This document shows positions 23,795 through 32,861 of a stretch of DNA of 64,000 bases, piece by piece. The notes under the pieces are model-generated. The model worked only from the letters and a program-made list of their open reading frames with translations, was not told the DNA's origin and did no database searches. The stretch is from Streptomyces luomodiensis. GTDB taxonomy: Bacteria; Actinomycetota; Actinomycetes; Streptomycetales; Streptomycetaceae. Made by a program: the position numbers and the translations under genes. The stretch is from the NCBI RefSeq assembly GCF_031679605.1, contig NZ_CP117522.1:558001-622000 (forward strand). The letters are read 5' to 3'. Position 1 is the stretch's first letter, and each line of letters opens with the position of its first letter.

Positions 23795-25210
23795 TCACCT
23801 GGATTTCGCTCCGGTACGGCCGCGCAGGGCGAAGTCCGCGCTGATGACCGCACCGGACCGCAGCAGCCGCTGGTGGACCACCGGCTCCCGGGCGGAGGAC
23901 GAGGCCACGATGGTGAGGTATCCCTCGGGCAGACCGGTCACGGCGTATTCGCCCCGCTCGTTCGTCGTGGTGCGGACCAGCTGCCGGCCGCCGGTGTCCA
24001 TGACGGTCACCGCGGCGTGGCGGACGGGCCGCCGCTCGGCGTCGTGGACGGTGCCCCTCAGCATCGGCACGGGCTCGCCGAAGTGGTGGCGGTGGATCGG
24101 AAGCGCGGTGGGCGTCGGCACCTCAAGGGAGGGGTCGTCCAACGGGGGCTCCGCCACGTCGTCCGGCTCGACCTCCGCGTCCCCTCGCGCGGCCCGGCGG
24201 GACCGCAGCCACGCGTCCAGGCCCAGCAGGGCGACACCTGCCGCGATCCACGCGCACAGCACGAGGACCGGTCCCAGCACCCCCGCCCCGTCGAAGTACA
24301 GGATGCCGCGCAGGGCGTCCACCGCGTTGGCGAGGGGCATCACGGCGTGCACCCACTGGAAGGGGGTGGGCAGCAGCGGGGCGGGTGCCACACCGCCGCT
24401 GGTGGGGATGGACACCACGATGAACAGGCCCATGCCCAGGGCGGGGAAGAACTGCTTGGCGAACGGCGCCAGACCGGAGGCGAACGTGGCCACCGCGGTG
24501 GTGAGCAGGAAGGCGACGCCCAAGGCCCCGGGGGTGAAGGGGAGGTAGCCCAGCCCCACGCCGACGAGGAAGCCGACGACGCTGAGCAGAGCGGCGGCGC
24601 CCGCGATCGTCAGCAGCTTCCTGCGCCGGTTGAAGGTCACCGCACGCAGCAGGGTGGTCGCGAGGAGGTAACCGGGGACGCTCCAGGCGATGCCGAAGTA
24701 GACCACGGTCGTGCCCATCAGGTCCTTGCCGACCGTGGGGGCCACGTCCTCGACCTCGAGCCGCCGGCCGCCGTCGGCGTCGAGTGCGGTGAACGCCTTG
24801 ACCAGCGCCTGTTCGAGGGACATGCCGTTGGCCTTGGCCACGTACAGCACGGGGTGCCCGCCGCCACCGGCGAAGCCGGCCACGGCCTCCCGGCCCAGTA
24901 CCGACCGCCGTGCTTCCTGGCCGTCGGCCACGGCGGTGACGTCGAACCCGCCGGGGTGCTGCCGCCGCAAGGCGGCGTCGACCCGTGCCGCCGACGCCGG
25001 GCCGGCCACCACCACCTTCGCGTGGTGCGGCTGGGGCGCGTGCAGAGCCGGGGCGAAACAGAACAGGAAGCCGAGGAAGAGGGCCACGGGGAACCACAGG
25101 GTCTCGGCCAGGGTCCGGACCACGGGGGTGCCACGGGGGCGCTCGATCCGTGTCGTCGCGGGTCCACCCGGTACGGCCGTCCGCGTGGCCTGTGCCACCG
25201 TTTCTCGCAC
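23795..25210 (-). CDS. Multi-spanning membrane protein with C-terminal carboxypeptidase-regulatory-like domain
   Basis: A 471-residue protein. One helix near the N-terminus (LWFPVALFLGFLFCFAPAL) is followed by an extracellular domain of about 130 residues. Five or so further helices follow at about 180-350, as in ABC-2/YhgE-type (DUF3533-like) proteins. The C-terminal ~90 residues (VPMLRGTVHDAERRPVRHAA...) form a transthyretin-like beta sandwich with the typical GxVxDxxGxPV pattern. The fusion is unusual. I chose the GTG at 25210 behind AAGGGAAGG; a start at 25249 is possible. It may export a lipid or polymer, but no function can be claimed. Confidence 0.7.
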   Translation of the reverse strand: MRETVAQATRTAVPGGPATTRIERPRGTPVVRTLAETLWFPVALFLGFLFCFAPALHAPQPHHAKVVVAGPASAARVDAALRRQHPGGFDVTAVADGQEARRSVLGREAVAGFAGGGGHPVLYVAKANGMSLEQALVKAFTALDADGGRRLEVEDVAPTVGKDLMGTTVVYFGIAWSVPGYLLATTLLRAVTFNRRRKLLTIAGAAALLSVVGFLVGVGLGYLPFTPGALGVAFLLTTAVATFASGLAPFAKQFFPALGMGLFIVVSIPTSGGVAPAPLLPTPFQWVHAVMPLANAVDALRGILYFDGAGVLGPVLVLCAWIAAGVALLGLDAWLRSRRAARGDAEVEPDDVAEPPLDDPSLEVPTPTALPIHRHHFGEPVPMLRGTVHDAERRPVRHAAVTVMDTGGRQLVRTTTNERGEYAVTGLPEGYLTIVASSSAREPVVHQRLLRSGAVISADFALRGRTGAKSR

Positions 25211-25253
25211 TGGTCCCCTTCCCTTGGCCACGCTCCGGGCGCATGACAATATC

Positions 25254-25268
25254 CATGTAATTTACATG
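25254..25268. promoter_or_regulatory. Palindromic operator upstream of the membrane-protein gene
   Basis: CATGTAA (25254-25260) and TTACATG (25262-25268) are perfect inverted repeats around one T. The site lies 44 bp before the GTG of the membrane-protein gene. The form resembles TetR- or PadR-type targets. No cognate regulator lies next to it except a LysR gene, whose sites usually look different. Confidence 0.5.
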
Positions 25269-25326
25269 CATCTGGATCGCGGCCCGCCACCCCGTTCCAC
25301 CAGCGCAAAGAGGCGGATGCGAACGG

Positions 25327-26202
25327 TCACAGGTGCCGGAGCAGGGAGTGCAGCACCGGGTTGTCGTTGTTCTTGCGCCAGACCAGGTGGAGCTCGACCG
25401 GGGCCGGGTCGGGCAGCTCCAGCGACCGGAAGGTGATCCCCGGGAAGCGCATCTGGGCGGCCGACTCGGGGACGAAGGCGATGCCCCACCCCGCGTTGAC
25501 CATGGCCAGCAGGCTGTGGACCTGGCTGAGGTACTGGGTGAAGCGGGGGGTGACCTGGGCGGCCCGGAAGACGCTCACCAGCAGCTCGTGGAAGTAGCGC
25601 GCCTCGACCGGTGAGTACATGAGCACTTCCTGCTCGTCGAAGACGTGGACCGGCAGCACCTCGTCCCCCTCCGCCAGCGGATGCTCCCGGGGCACGGCGG
25701 CGAGCAGTCCCTCCCTGATGGCGGGGCGCGTCGCGAGGTCGGGCCCGGTGCTCGAAGGACGGATCATCCCCAGATCGAGCGACCCACCCGTGATCGCCTC
25801 CAGCTGGTCCCGGGTCACCATCTCACGCAGAACGATCTCGGTGCCGGGCATCGCCGAGCGGGCCACGTCCAGGAGCGGGCCCAGCGAGGAGTGGGCACTG
25901 GCCCCGGTGAACCCGATCGCGATCGCACCGGCCTCCCCCGCGGAGACCTGCCGGGCGGACAGTGCGGCCGCTTCCGCCTGGCGGAGGATGGTGCGCGCCT
26001 CGTTGAGGAAGGACCGGCCGGCCGGGGTGAGGCGCACCGTGCGGTTGGTGCGGTCCAGCAGCTGCACCCCGAGATCGTGTTCCAGGAGCTGGATCTGCCG
26101 GCTCAGTGGTGGCTGCGTCATCCGCAGACGCTCCGCGGCCCGGGTGAAGTGAAGCTCCTCGGCGACGGCGACAAAGCTCACCAGTTGCGTCAATGTGAAC
26201 AT
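25327..26202 (-). CDS. LysR-family regulator of the sugar-acid genes
   Basis: A 291-residue LTTR. The HTH at about 1-60 contains FVAVAEELHFTRAAERLRMT and QPPLSRQIQLLEHDLGVQLL. The two-lobed effector-binding domain follows, with IAIGFTGASAHSSLGPLL opening lobe I. LysR proteins normally activate a divergent operon when their ligand is present. Here the divergent neighbour is a galactarate/talarate dehydratase gene, so a sugar diacid or its dehydration product is the likely inducer. The 162-bp gap between them should hold its sites. Confidence 0.9.
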   Translation of the reverse strand: MFTLTQLVSFVAVAEELHFTRAAERLRMTQPPLSRQIQLLEHDLGVQLLDRTNRTVRLTPAGRSFLNEARTILRQAEAAALSARQVSAGEAGAIAIGFTGASAHSSLGPLLDVARSAMPGTEIVLREMVTRDQLEAITGGSLDLGMIRPSSTGPDLATRPAIREGLLAAVPREHPLAEGDEVLPVHVFDEQEVLMYSPVEARYFHELLVSVFRAAQVTPRFTQYLSQVHSLLAMVNAGWGIAFVPESAAQMRFPGITFRSLELPDPAPVELHLVWRKNNDNPVLHSLLRHL

Positions 26203-26364
26203 CGATGCTCTCCAGGCATTGAATCATCTAAAAATCGTGTTGGACGTGGATCAATCGCCGACCTTAACGTCAGTCCGAACCAACGGCGAGCAGCCTGCCC
26301 CTCAGCGGGGTCCGGCCAGATCGATCACATCCGCCTCACACACCAGGGACACGCAGTAGTGACG

Positions 26365-27537
26365 ATGACGCACACAGCCGCCTCCGCCGCCGGCCAGCAC
26401 GGCGACGCCACCCTCGACACCATCGCCTGGGTCAAGCTCTCCTCGGTCACCCTGCCGCTGGCCACGCCGATCAGCGATGCCAAGGTCCTGACCGGGCGGC
26501 AGAAGCCGATGACCGAAGTGGCCTTCCTGTTCGCGGAGATCGAGACCGAGCAGGGGCACCAGGGCATCGGCTTCAGCTACTCCAAGCGCGCCGGCGGACC
26601 CGCCCAGTTCGCGCACGCCAAGGAGATCGTCGACAACCTGATCGGCGCGGACCCCAGCGACATCGGCAAGCTGTGGACCAAGCTGGTCTGGGCCGGGGCG
26701 TCGGTGGGGCGCAGCGGTGTGGCCACCCAGGCCATCGCCGCCATCGATGTGGCGCTGTGGGATCTGAAGGCGAAGCGGGCCGGGCTGCCGCTGGCCAAAC
26801 TGCTGGGCGCGCACCGGGACTCGGTGCGCTGTTACAACACCTCCGGCGGCTTTCTGCACACCCCGACCGAGGAGCTTCTCGACAACGCCACCGCGTCGCT
26901 GTCGAACGGCATCGGCGGCATCAAGATCAAGGTGGGCCACCCGGACTCCAAGGAGGACCTGCGCCGGCTGACCGCCGTGCGCGAGCGCATCGGGGACGAC
27001 GTCCCGCTGATGGTCGACGCCAACCAGCAGTGGGACCGGCCCACCGCACAGCGCATGGGCCGCGCCATGGAGGACTTCGGCCTGGTCTGGATCGAGGAGC
27101 CGCTCGACGCCTATGACGCGCAGGGCCACGCGGCCCTCGCCGCCTCCCTGGACACCCCCGTCGCCACCGGCGAGATGCTGGCCAGTGTCGCCGAGCACTA
27201 CGAGCTGATCCGCCACGGCGCCGCCGACGTCATCCAGCCCGACGCCCCGCGCATCGGCGGCATCACCCAGTTCCTCAAGCTCGCCACGCTCGCCGAGCAC
27301 AACAACCTCCAGCTGGCCCCGCACTTCGCCATGGAGATCCACGTCCACCTGGCCGCGGCCTACCCCATCGAGCCGTGGGTGGAGCACTTCGACTGGCTGG
27401 AGCCGCTGTTCAACGAGCGTCTGACGATCAGCGACGGACGCATGCACCTCTCCGGCCGGCCCGGCCTGGGCATCACCCTGAGCGAGCAGGCGCGCGCCTG
27501 GACCCAGGACACCCACGAGGTCGGCAAGCGCCCCTGA
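26365..27537 (+). CDS. L-talarate/galactarate dehydratase-like enolase-superfamily enzyme
   Basis: A 390-residue protein of the mandelate-racemase subgroup. The catalytic KxK motif is in GIKIKVGHP near residue 193. Metal ligands are in VDANQQWD, WIEEPLDAYD and ATGEMLAS. The His of the His-Asp dyad is in LAPHFAMEIHVHLAAAYP. The sequence fits L-talarate/galactarate dehydratase, which makes 5-dehydro-4-deoxy-D-glucarate. The next enzyme gene, kdgD, acts on exactly that product. The ATG at 26365 is used; an in-frame GTG lies two codons earlier. Confidence 0.88.
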   Translation: MTHTAASAAGQHGDATLDTIAWVKLSSVTLPLATPISDAKVLTGRQKPMTEVAFLFAEIETEQGHQGIGFSYSKRAGGPAQFAHAKEIVDNLIGADPSDIGKLWTKLVWAGASVGRSGVATQAIAAIDVALWDLKAKRAGLPLAKLLGAHRDSVRCYNTSGGFLHTPTEELLDNATASLSNGIGGIKIKVGHPDSKEDLRRLTAVRERIGDDVPLMVDANQQWDRPTAQRMGRAMEDFGLVWIEEPLDAYDAQGHAALAASLDTPVATGEMLASVAEHYELIRHGAADVIQPDAPRIGGITQFLKLATLAEHNNLQLAPHFAMEIHVHLAAAYPIEPWVEHFDWLEPLFNERLTISDGRMHLSGRPGLGITLSEQARAWTQDTHEVGKRP

Positions 27538-27570
27538 CCACCCCCTGACCACCGAGGTCCCCCGCATTCC

Positions 27571-27641
27571 CCTCCCCGCACGGCGGGGAGGGCGCCCGCC
27601 TGGCGCGGGCTCCGCCGACGGACGGCGCGGAGCCCGCGCCA
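27571..27641. terminator. Two GC-rich hairpins after the dehydratase gene
   Basis: CCTCCCCG (27571-27578) pairs with CGGGGAGG (27584-27591). A stronger stem follows: TGGCGCGGGCTCCG (27601-27614) pairs perfectly over 14 bp with CGGAGCCCGCGCCA (27628-27641). There is no T tract, as usual in Streptomyces. It probably ends dehydratase transcription, so kdgD has its own promoter. Confidence 0.7.
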
Positions 27642-27823
27642 GACCCATGTCCGGACCCGCGCCACCCTCATGATGCCAAGTGGGTATTGGAGGATGCCTT
27701 TTGAGTGTTGGACACGCATCAGTGGGGGCTCGTAGCGTCTGTCCCGGAACCACGCAGCGCATGCGACGGCGGCCACCGCCGTGTCGCACCACCTCTCAAC
27801 CGCCTCCCAGGAGCAGAACCACC

Positions 27824-28753
27824 ATGACGTCCTTCACCCCCGCGGAGCTCGGCCGGCGCATCGGAGCGGGCCTGCTCTCCTTCCCGGTCACACACTTCCG
27901 CGCGGACGACCTCTCCTTCGACGAGAGCGCCTACCGCGCCAACATCGAGCGCCTCGGCGCGTTCGAGGTCGGCGGTCTGTTCGCCGCGGGCGGCACCGGT
28001 GAGTTCTTCTCCCTGACCGCCGCGGAGACCGAAGAGGTGGTCACCGCCGCCGTACAGGCCGCGCCCGAGGGCACCCCGATCCTGGCGCCGTCCGGGTACG
28101 GCACCCGCACCGCCATCGAGTACGCCCAGGCCGCCGAGCGGGCCGGCGCCGACGGCATCCTGCTGTTCCCGCCCTACCTCACCGAGGCCGGGCAGGCCGG
28201 GCTCGCCCAGCACGTCGAGGCCGTCTGCGCGTCGACGAGCCTCGGTGTCATCGTCTACGGCCGCGCCAACGCCCGCTACAGCGCGGACACCCTCGCCCGC
28301 GTCGCCGACTCCTGCCCCAACCTCATCGGATACAAGGACGGCATCGGCGACATCGACGCCATGACCCGCATCCACACCCGGCTCGGCGAGCGCCTCACCT
28401 ACGTCGGCGGTCTGCCCACCGCCGAGACGTACGCCCTGCCCTACCTCGAACTCGGCGTCACCACCTACTCCTCCGCCATCTTCAACTTCCTGCCCGAGTT
28501 CTCCCTCGAGTTCTACGGCGCCGTCCGCGAGCGCCGCCGCGACACCGTCGCCAAGCTGCTGGGCGACTTCGTGCTGCCCTATACCGAGATCCGCAACCGG
28601 CAACACGGCTACGCGGTCAGCATCGTCAAGGCCGGGATGACCGCCACCGGGCACAGCGCCGGACCCGTGCGCCCGCCACTGACCGACCTGACCGAGTCCG
28701 AGCTCGCCGAACTCACCGCCCTCATCAAGGGCGTGTCCGCGCCGACTGCCTGA
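27824..28753 (+). CDS. kdgD: 5-dehydro-4-deoxyglucarate dehydratase (KdgD)
   Basis: A 309-residue class I aldolase-fold (DapA-like) enzyme. The Schiff-base Lys is in [10 protein letters not shown] near residue 171. The conserved Thr-Gly loop [15 protein letters not shown] and the Tyr region [11 protein letters not shown] are present. KdgD dehydrates and decarboxylates 5-dehydro-4-deoxy-D-glucarate to 2-oxoglutarate semialdehyde. It therefore completes the galactarate/glucarate route begun by the dehydratase upstream; a semialdehyde dehydrogenase would be needed next, and none lies alongside. The ATG at 27824 follows CAGGAGC. Confidence 0.92.
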   Translation: MTSFTPAELGRRIGAGLLSFPVTHFRADDLSFDESAYRANIERLGAFEVGGLFAAGGTGEFFSLTAAETEEVVTAAVQAAPEGTPILAPSGYGTRTAIEYAQAAERAGADGILLFPPYLTEAGQAGLAQHVEAVCASTSLGVIVYGRANARYSADTLARVADSCPNLIGYKDGIGDIDAMTRIHTRLGERLTYVGGLPTAETYALPYLELGVTTYSSAIFNFLPEFSLEFYGAVRERRRDTVAKLLGDFVLPYTEIRNRQHGYAVSIVKAGMTATGHSAGPVRPPLTDLTESELAELTALIKGVSAPTA

Positions 28754-28765
28754 CCCCTTCCCCTT

Positions 28766-28825
28766 CCCGCCCGCCGGCCTCCGGCTCGATGCGCAGGACC
28801 TGGACGCAGGGCGCCGGCGGGCGGG
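28766..28825. terminator. Long-loop hairpin after kdgD
   Basis: CCCGCCCGCCGGC (28766-28778) pairs perfectly over 13 bp with GCCGGCGGGCGGG (28813-28825), with a 34-nt loop. It begins 12 bp after the kdgD stop and probably terminates it. Confidence 0.65.
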
Positions 28826-29252
28826 GAGTGCCACCTCCAGGGCGTCGGCGCGCGGGGTCCACCGCGGGGGGCGCGGACGCCGCCGCTGGTGTCGTACCGC
28901 CAGGGCACGGGGGGGGTGTCGCCGAGCTGGTGGCGCTCGACGTGCGGAGGGCCTGAGTCGTACTCCCTTGGGGTGGAAGAACACCTGGGGCACGGCGCCA
29001 AGGTGCGGCGCGAACGCAAGGGGCGTTACGGCGTATTGACACTGGCCGCAGCAGCTGGAAGTCTCCATGAGATCCATCTGTGACATCGTTGTCAGCACCC
29101 TAGTGTGCGCCTGCGGGGGCCTCATGCCGACACCACCTTCGTCCGCCGAGGCACCGCCCGACGGAACGCCGCGCGAACGGCATCGGGGCGACCCGGATGT
29201 GACGGCCCGCCCGCTTTCCCCGTGCTCCGTCCCCTTCCCGAAAGGCAGTACG
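28826..29252. other. Upstream region of the GH43 gene
   Basis: Some 430 bp without a convincing gene. It holds the operator at 29081-29094. A frame opening at an ATG at 29067 runs into the GH43 gene, but its first 62 codons have no domain and precede the signal peptide, so I treat it as untranslated leader. Minus-strand frames here are low-complexity. Confidence 0.5.
29081..29094. promoter_or_regulatory. Palindromic operator upstream of the GH43 gene
   Basis: TGACA-TCGT-TGTCA is a perfect 5-bp-arm palindrome 159 bp upstream of the GH43 start. Its form is like LacI- or GntR-type operators found at actinomycete polysaccharide-utilisation genes. No intact regulator of that kind is adjacent; the LacI remnant at 31346-31610 could once have been it. 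Confidence 0.5.
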
Positions 29253-31235
29253 TTGGTTCGCAGAACTCGCAGTACTCGCAGCACTCGCGGAATACGCACC
29301 TTCTCTCTCGCGCTGTCCGCCGCCCTGCTGCTCGGCTTCCCGCCCGCCTCCGTGGCAGCCGGCGCCGCGAGCGCGCCGAAGGCTCCCGCCGCCGTACCCG
29401 ACTACAGCACGGCCGAGTCCGGCAATCCGATCGTCGACGGCTGGTACGCCGATCCCGACGTCGCGGTCTACGACGGCCGGTACTGGATCTACCCGACCAC
29501 GTCCCAGGAGTACGACCAGCAGACGTATCTCAACGCGTTCTCCTCGACCGACATGGTGCACTGGACCGAACACCCCAAGGTCCTCGACATCGCCGACATC
29601 CCCTGGGCCAAACGCGCCCTCTGGGCGCCCGCACCGGTCGAGCGGAACGGCAAGTACTACCTGTACTTCGCGGCCAACGACATCCAGAACAACTCCGAGC
29701 TCGGCGGCATCGGGGTGGCTGTCGCCGACCGTCCCGAAGGCCCTTACCGGGACGCCCTCGGCAAGCCCCTCATCTCGCAGTTCCACAATGGCGCCCAGCC
29801 CATCGACCAGGACGTCTTCATCGACGACGACGGCCAGGCATACATGTACTACGGCGGCTGGCACCACGCCAACGTCGTCAAGCTCAACCCGGACATGACC
29901 AGCCTCGGCACCTTCGCCGACGGCACCACCTACAAGGAGATCACCCCGGAGAACTACACCGAGGGCTCCTTCATGTTCAAACGGAACGGCAAGTACTACT
30001 TGATGTGGTCCGAGGGAGGCTGGACCGGCCCGGACTACTCCGTCTCCTACGCCATGTCCGACTCGCCCACCGGCCCCTTCAAGAAGATCGACAAGGTGCT
30101 CGGGCAGGACCCCGCCGTCGCCCGCGGCTCGGGCCACAACTCGGTCGTCAACGTGCCCGGCACCGACATCTGGTACATCCTCTACCACCGCCGCCCGCTC
30201 AGCGACACCGAAGGCAACCACCGCCAACTCGCCTACGACCGGATGTACTTCAACGAGGACGGCACCATCCGGCCGGTCACCATGAAGGTCCAGGACGACT
30301 TCGGCGACGACAACGCCGTGGGATGGCACACCTACGGCGACGCCCAGTGGTCGGCGACCCGCGGGGCGTACTCCGTCGCCGGAGCCGGCGGGCTGGCGTT
30401 GCAGGACACGAACTTCTCGGACCTCGTCTACGAAGCCGACGTCACGCTCACGCACGGCCGCGGCGCGTCCGGACTCGCCTTCCGCGTCACCGGACCCGGC
30501 ACCGGAGGTGAGGGCTTCCGCGGCTACTACGCCGACCTCACCACCAACGGCCTGGTCCTGGGCAAATCCACGGGCGAGCAGCGAACGGAACTGGCCCGCG
30601 CTCGGTTCCGCGTGGCGGTCGGCAGGACCCACCATGTGAAGATCGAGGCCATCGGCTCGTCGATCAAGGTGTACGTCGACGGCACGGCGAAGCCCAGGCT
30701 CAGCGTGACGGACGGAAGCTTCGCCTCGGGAGCCAACGGCGTGCGGGCGGGCCTGCGCGGCGCCGGGAACGCGGCGGGCGGCGCGGCAGCCGGCCGGTCC
30801 CTCGCCCGCTTCGACAACGTCGCGATCCGGTCGAACGTCTACAGCTTCGAGGCGGCCGGCGCGCCGAACCGCTTCATCCGGCACTACGAGAGCCGCGGCC
30901 GGGTCGACCCGAACGTCACGCCCTACGCCGACATGCAGTGGAAGCTGGTTCCGGGTCTGGCGGACCCGGCCGCGGTGTCCCTGGAGTCGGTCAACTACCC
31001 CGGCCACTACCTGCGGCGGAAGGGCAACGGCGTGTGGAGCGACGCGCTCACCGACGACGACGCGTTCCGCGCCGACGCGACCTGGCGGCGGGTGCCGGGA
31101 CTGTCCGACAAGTCTCTGACATCCTTCGAGTCCTACGCCGCCCCGGGGCAGTACCTGAGCCACCGCGCATCGCTCCTGCGCGTCGGGCGCGTCACCGCCG
31201 GGAACCGGTCGGACGCCACGTTCCGGGCCTGGTGA
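29253..31235 (+). CDS. Secreted GH43 glycosidase with AbfB-type arabinose-binding domain
   Basis: The 660-residue protein starts with an Arg-rich, then hydrophobic export signal ending near AAGAASA. The five-bladed GH43 domain (about 45-340) shows the base Asp in WYADPDVAVYDG, the pKa-modulating Asp in IDQDVFIDDDG and the acid Glu in ENYTEGSFMFKRNG. A concanavalin-like beta sandwich follows at about 345-515. The C-terminal ~130 residues (YSFEAAGAPNRFIRHYESRG) are an AbfB fold, which binds arabinofuranose side chains. The enzyme likely cleaves arabinofuranosyl or xylosyl links in plant polysaccharides. The TTG at 29253 behind GAAAGGCAG is my choice; the start is uncertain. Confidence 0.85.
   Translation: MVRRTRSTRSTRGIRTFSLALSAALLLGFPPASVAAGAASAPKAPAAVPDYSTAESGNPIVDGWYADPDVAVYDGRYWIYPTTSQEYDQQTYLNAFSSTDMVHWTEHPKVLDIADIPWAKRALWAPAPVERNGKYYLYFAANDIQNNSELGGIGVAVADRPEGPYRDALGKPLISQFHNGAQPIDQDVFIDDDGQAYMYYGGWHHANVVKLNPDMTSLGTFADGTTYKEITPENYTEGSFMFKRNGKYYLMWSEGGWTGPDYSVSYAMSDSPTGPFKKIDKVLGQDPAVARGSGHNSVVNVPGTDIWYILYHRRPLSDTEGNHRQLAYDRMYFNEDGTIRPVTMKVQDDFGDDNAVGWHTYGDAQWSATRGAYSVAGAGGLALQDTNFSDLVYEADVTLTHGRGASGLAFRVTGPGTGGEGFRGYYADLTTNGLVLGKSTGEQRTELARARFRVAVGRTHHVKIEAIGSSIKVYVDGTAKPRLSVTDGSFASGANGVRAGLRGAGNAAGGAAAGRSLARFDNVAIRSNVYSFEAAGAPNRFIRHYESRGRVDPNVTPYADMQWKLVPGLADPAAVSLESVNYPGHYLRRKGNGVWSDALTDDDAFRADATWRRVPGLSDKSLTSFESYAAPGQYLSHRASLLRVGRVTAGNRSDATFRAW
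29259..29285 (+). repeat. Three 9-bp tandem repeats in the GH43 signal region
   Basis: CGCAGAACT, CGCAGTACT and CGCAGCACT follow each other without gaps and encode an Arg-Ser/Thr pattern in the positively charged part of the signal peptide. Slippage here would change the charge of the leader in steps of three residues. Confidence 0.7.
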
Positions 31236-31345
31236 ACCGCGCCCTGGTCCTGCGCCGAGTCCCCACCACCTGCCGCGCGTGGCGCGGGGCGGTCACCGCC
31301 CCGCGCCGTCGCCTTCCGGGGGCGGTCCGCTGGTGCCCCGTACCG

Positions 31346-31610
31346 TCAAGCAACCGCCGTGGGCAGCGGCCGGCCCTGGTCGCGCTCGGCCAGGAGCAGG
31401 CGGCCGGTGTCGACGCCCGACTGCTCGGTGTGATCGCCGCGGATCACCCGCAGTTCCGGCTCCAGGCCATGACGGCGCATGGCGGTCCGGTAGGCCCGCC
31501 GCCGCTCCGCGGAGCCCGGTCCGCGACCGCCGTCGATGTGCACGATCCGGCGGTGTCCCAGTTCCACGAGGTGGACCGAGCGGCAGGCCGCCGTCCGCTC
31601 CTGGAAGCGG
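31346..31610 (-). pseudogene. Truncated LacI-family regulator (headless)
   Basis: The minus-strand frame carries an unmistakable piece of the LacI sugar-binding domain: HLVELGHRRIVHIDGGRGPG, SAERRRAYRTAMRRHGLEPE, then VIRGDHTE and GRPLPTAVA before an early stop at 31346. A normal LacI protein would have about 170 more residues before this (the HTH and first lobe) and a further 80 or so after it. The left part of the gene simply starts where the next gene's fragment begins. It cannot bind DNA, so it is a remnant. Confidence 0.8.
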
Positions 31611-32201
31611 ATGATCCAGATCACCGCCGACCTCGAATGTCCGCTGATGAACTCGGAGTTCAACGGCCGCCCCGAGCGGGCCGCGGAGAGCGAGGCCGCC
31701 TTCTGGCGCTCGATGGAGGAACTGCTGCCGGTCTTCGAGCGCGAGGGCATCGCCCTCAACCTCGAAGCCCACCCGGACGACTTCTGCGAGGAGAACACCC
31801 CCGCCGTCGACCTGGTGCGCGCCATCAACAAGCCCTGGGTGAACTACCTCTACTGCGCCCCGCACACCTTCCACCTGTCCGGCGCCGACCCGACGGCGGA
31901 CATCGCGGAGATGATGGCTTACGCGGGCGACAAGCTCCAGCATGTGCACATCGCGGACTCCTTCCACCACAAGGGTTCCTCGGGCCTGCGCTACATCCTC
32001 AACCCGCCCGGCACCCCCGCCCGCATCCACCAGCACCTCGACATCGGCCAGGGCGAAGTCGACTGGGACACCTTCTTCGGCACCCTCCGGGAGCTGAACT
32101 TCGACGGCGTCGCCACGGCGTGCGTCTTCGCCTGGGAAGAACGGGCCCGGGACTCCTCGGCGTTCCTGCTGGACCGGATCGTCAAGGAGCTCGCCGCGTA
32201 G
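31611..32201 (+). pseudogene. Truncated sugar phosphate isomerase/epimerase
   Basis: This 196-residue frame is the C-terminal two thirds of a TIM-barrel AP-endonuclease-2-like isomerase. It keeps metal-ligand regions LNLEAHPDDF, LQHVHIADSFHH and ATACVFAWEERA. The first ~110 residues of the barrel are absent and replaced, at about 31611, by the LacI remnant running the other way. The frame is intact to its stop and an ATG occurs at 31611, but no ribosome binding site precedes it and half a barrel should not fold. The intact family acts on inositol or sugar derivatives. Both gene heads and their shared promoter seem to have been deleted. Confidence 0.75.
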
Positions 32202-32290
32202 GGCCTCGCGGCACATCGGCCACCCGTGCGCCACTGCCCGCCCTCCGCGCGGGCGGGCAGTGGCTCGGGGCCGCGCGCCGTCCGCGCGGC

Positions 32291-32728
32291 TCAGGGCATC
32301 TCGAAGTCCGCGAAGTCGAAGCCGGGGGCCACCACGCAGGTCACCAGCACCGGTTCGGCACCGGCGGGCTCGGCGCTCTGCCAGACGCCGCCGGGGATGA
32401 CGGACTGCGGCACCTCGCCGCGCTCGATCCCGTTGCCCAGGACGACGACATCGGCACCCGCCTCGTCGGGAGCCGCGCCGCTCCCGCCCAGGCGCAGCCG
32501 CAGCGGCCCGCCCCGGTGCCACAGCCACACCTCGTCCGACCGGACACGGTGCCAGCGGGAGACCTCCCCGGGGTGCAGCAGGAAGTAGATACCGGTGGCG
32601 AAGGCCCGCTCGCCGTCGTAGCCGCCGGGGACGGCGCCGGCGGACGTCCGCCAGGTCTCGCGGAACCATCCGCCCTCGACATGTGGCTGGAGTCCGAGGT
32701 GTGATACGAGGTCAGAGACGTCAGTCAT
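32291..32728 (-). CDS. Cupin-fold protein (DUF985 family)
   Basis: The 145-residue protein has the DUF985 look: [18 protein letters not shown] at the start, then the cupin strands [20 protein letters not shown] and [11 protein letters not shown]. The ending [16 protein letters not shown] is the typical C-terminus. These are small RmlC-like jelly-rolls; some plant-derived members have been linked to sugar or lipid chemistry but most have no known job. The start is the ATG at 32728. It is divergent from the epimerase-like gene. Confidence 0.85.
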   Translation of the reverse strand: MTDVSDLVSHLGLQPHVEGGWFRETWRTSAGAVPGGYDGERAFATGIYFLLHPGEVSRWHRVRSDEVWLWHRGGPLRLRLGGSGAAPDEAGADVVVLGNGIERGEVPQSVIPGGVWQSAEPAGAEPVLVTCVVAPGFDFADFEMP

Positions 32729-32861
32729 GGCCGTATCCTCCCCCACCCGGCACGGTCGTCGACGCCCTGGGCTTCGACGGGTGGGTCGGCTGTGCGTACA
32801 CCCCCCGCGCCGGGACGAGCGGAGGTCTCGGCCGGCGCCCCGACCAGCGAGGAGCGAACGC

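Noticed and set aside
28609..29042. Minus-strand open frames overlapping the end of kdgD and the gap after it
   Set aside because: Arg/Pro/Gly-rich low-complexity readings that are antisense to kdgD and span its terminator hairpin.
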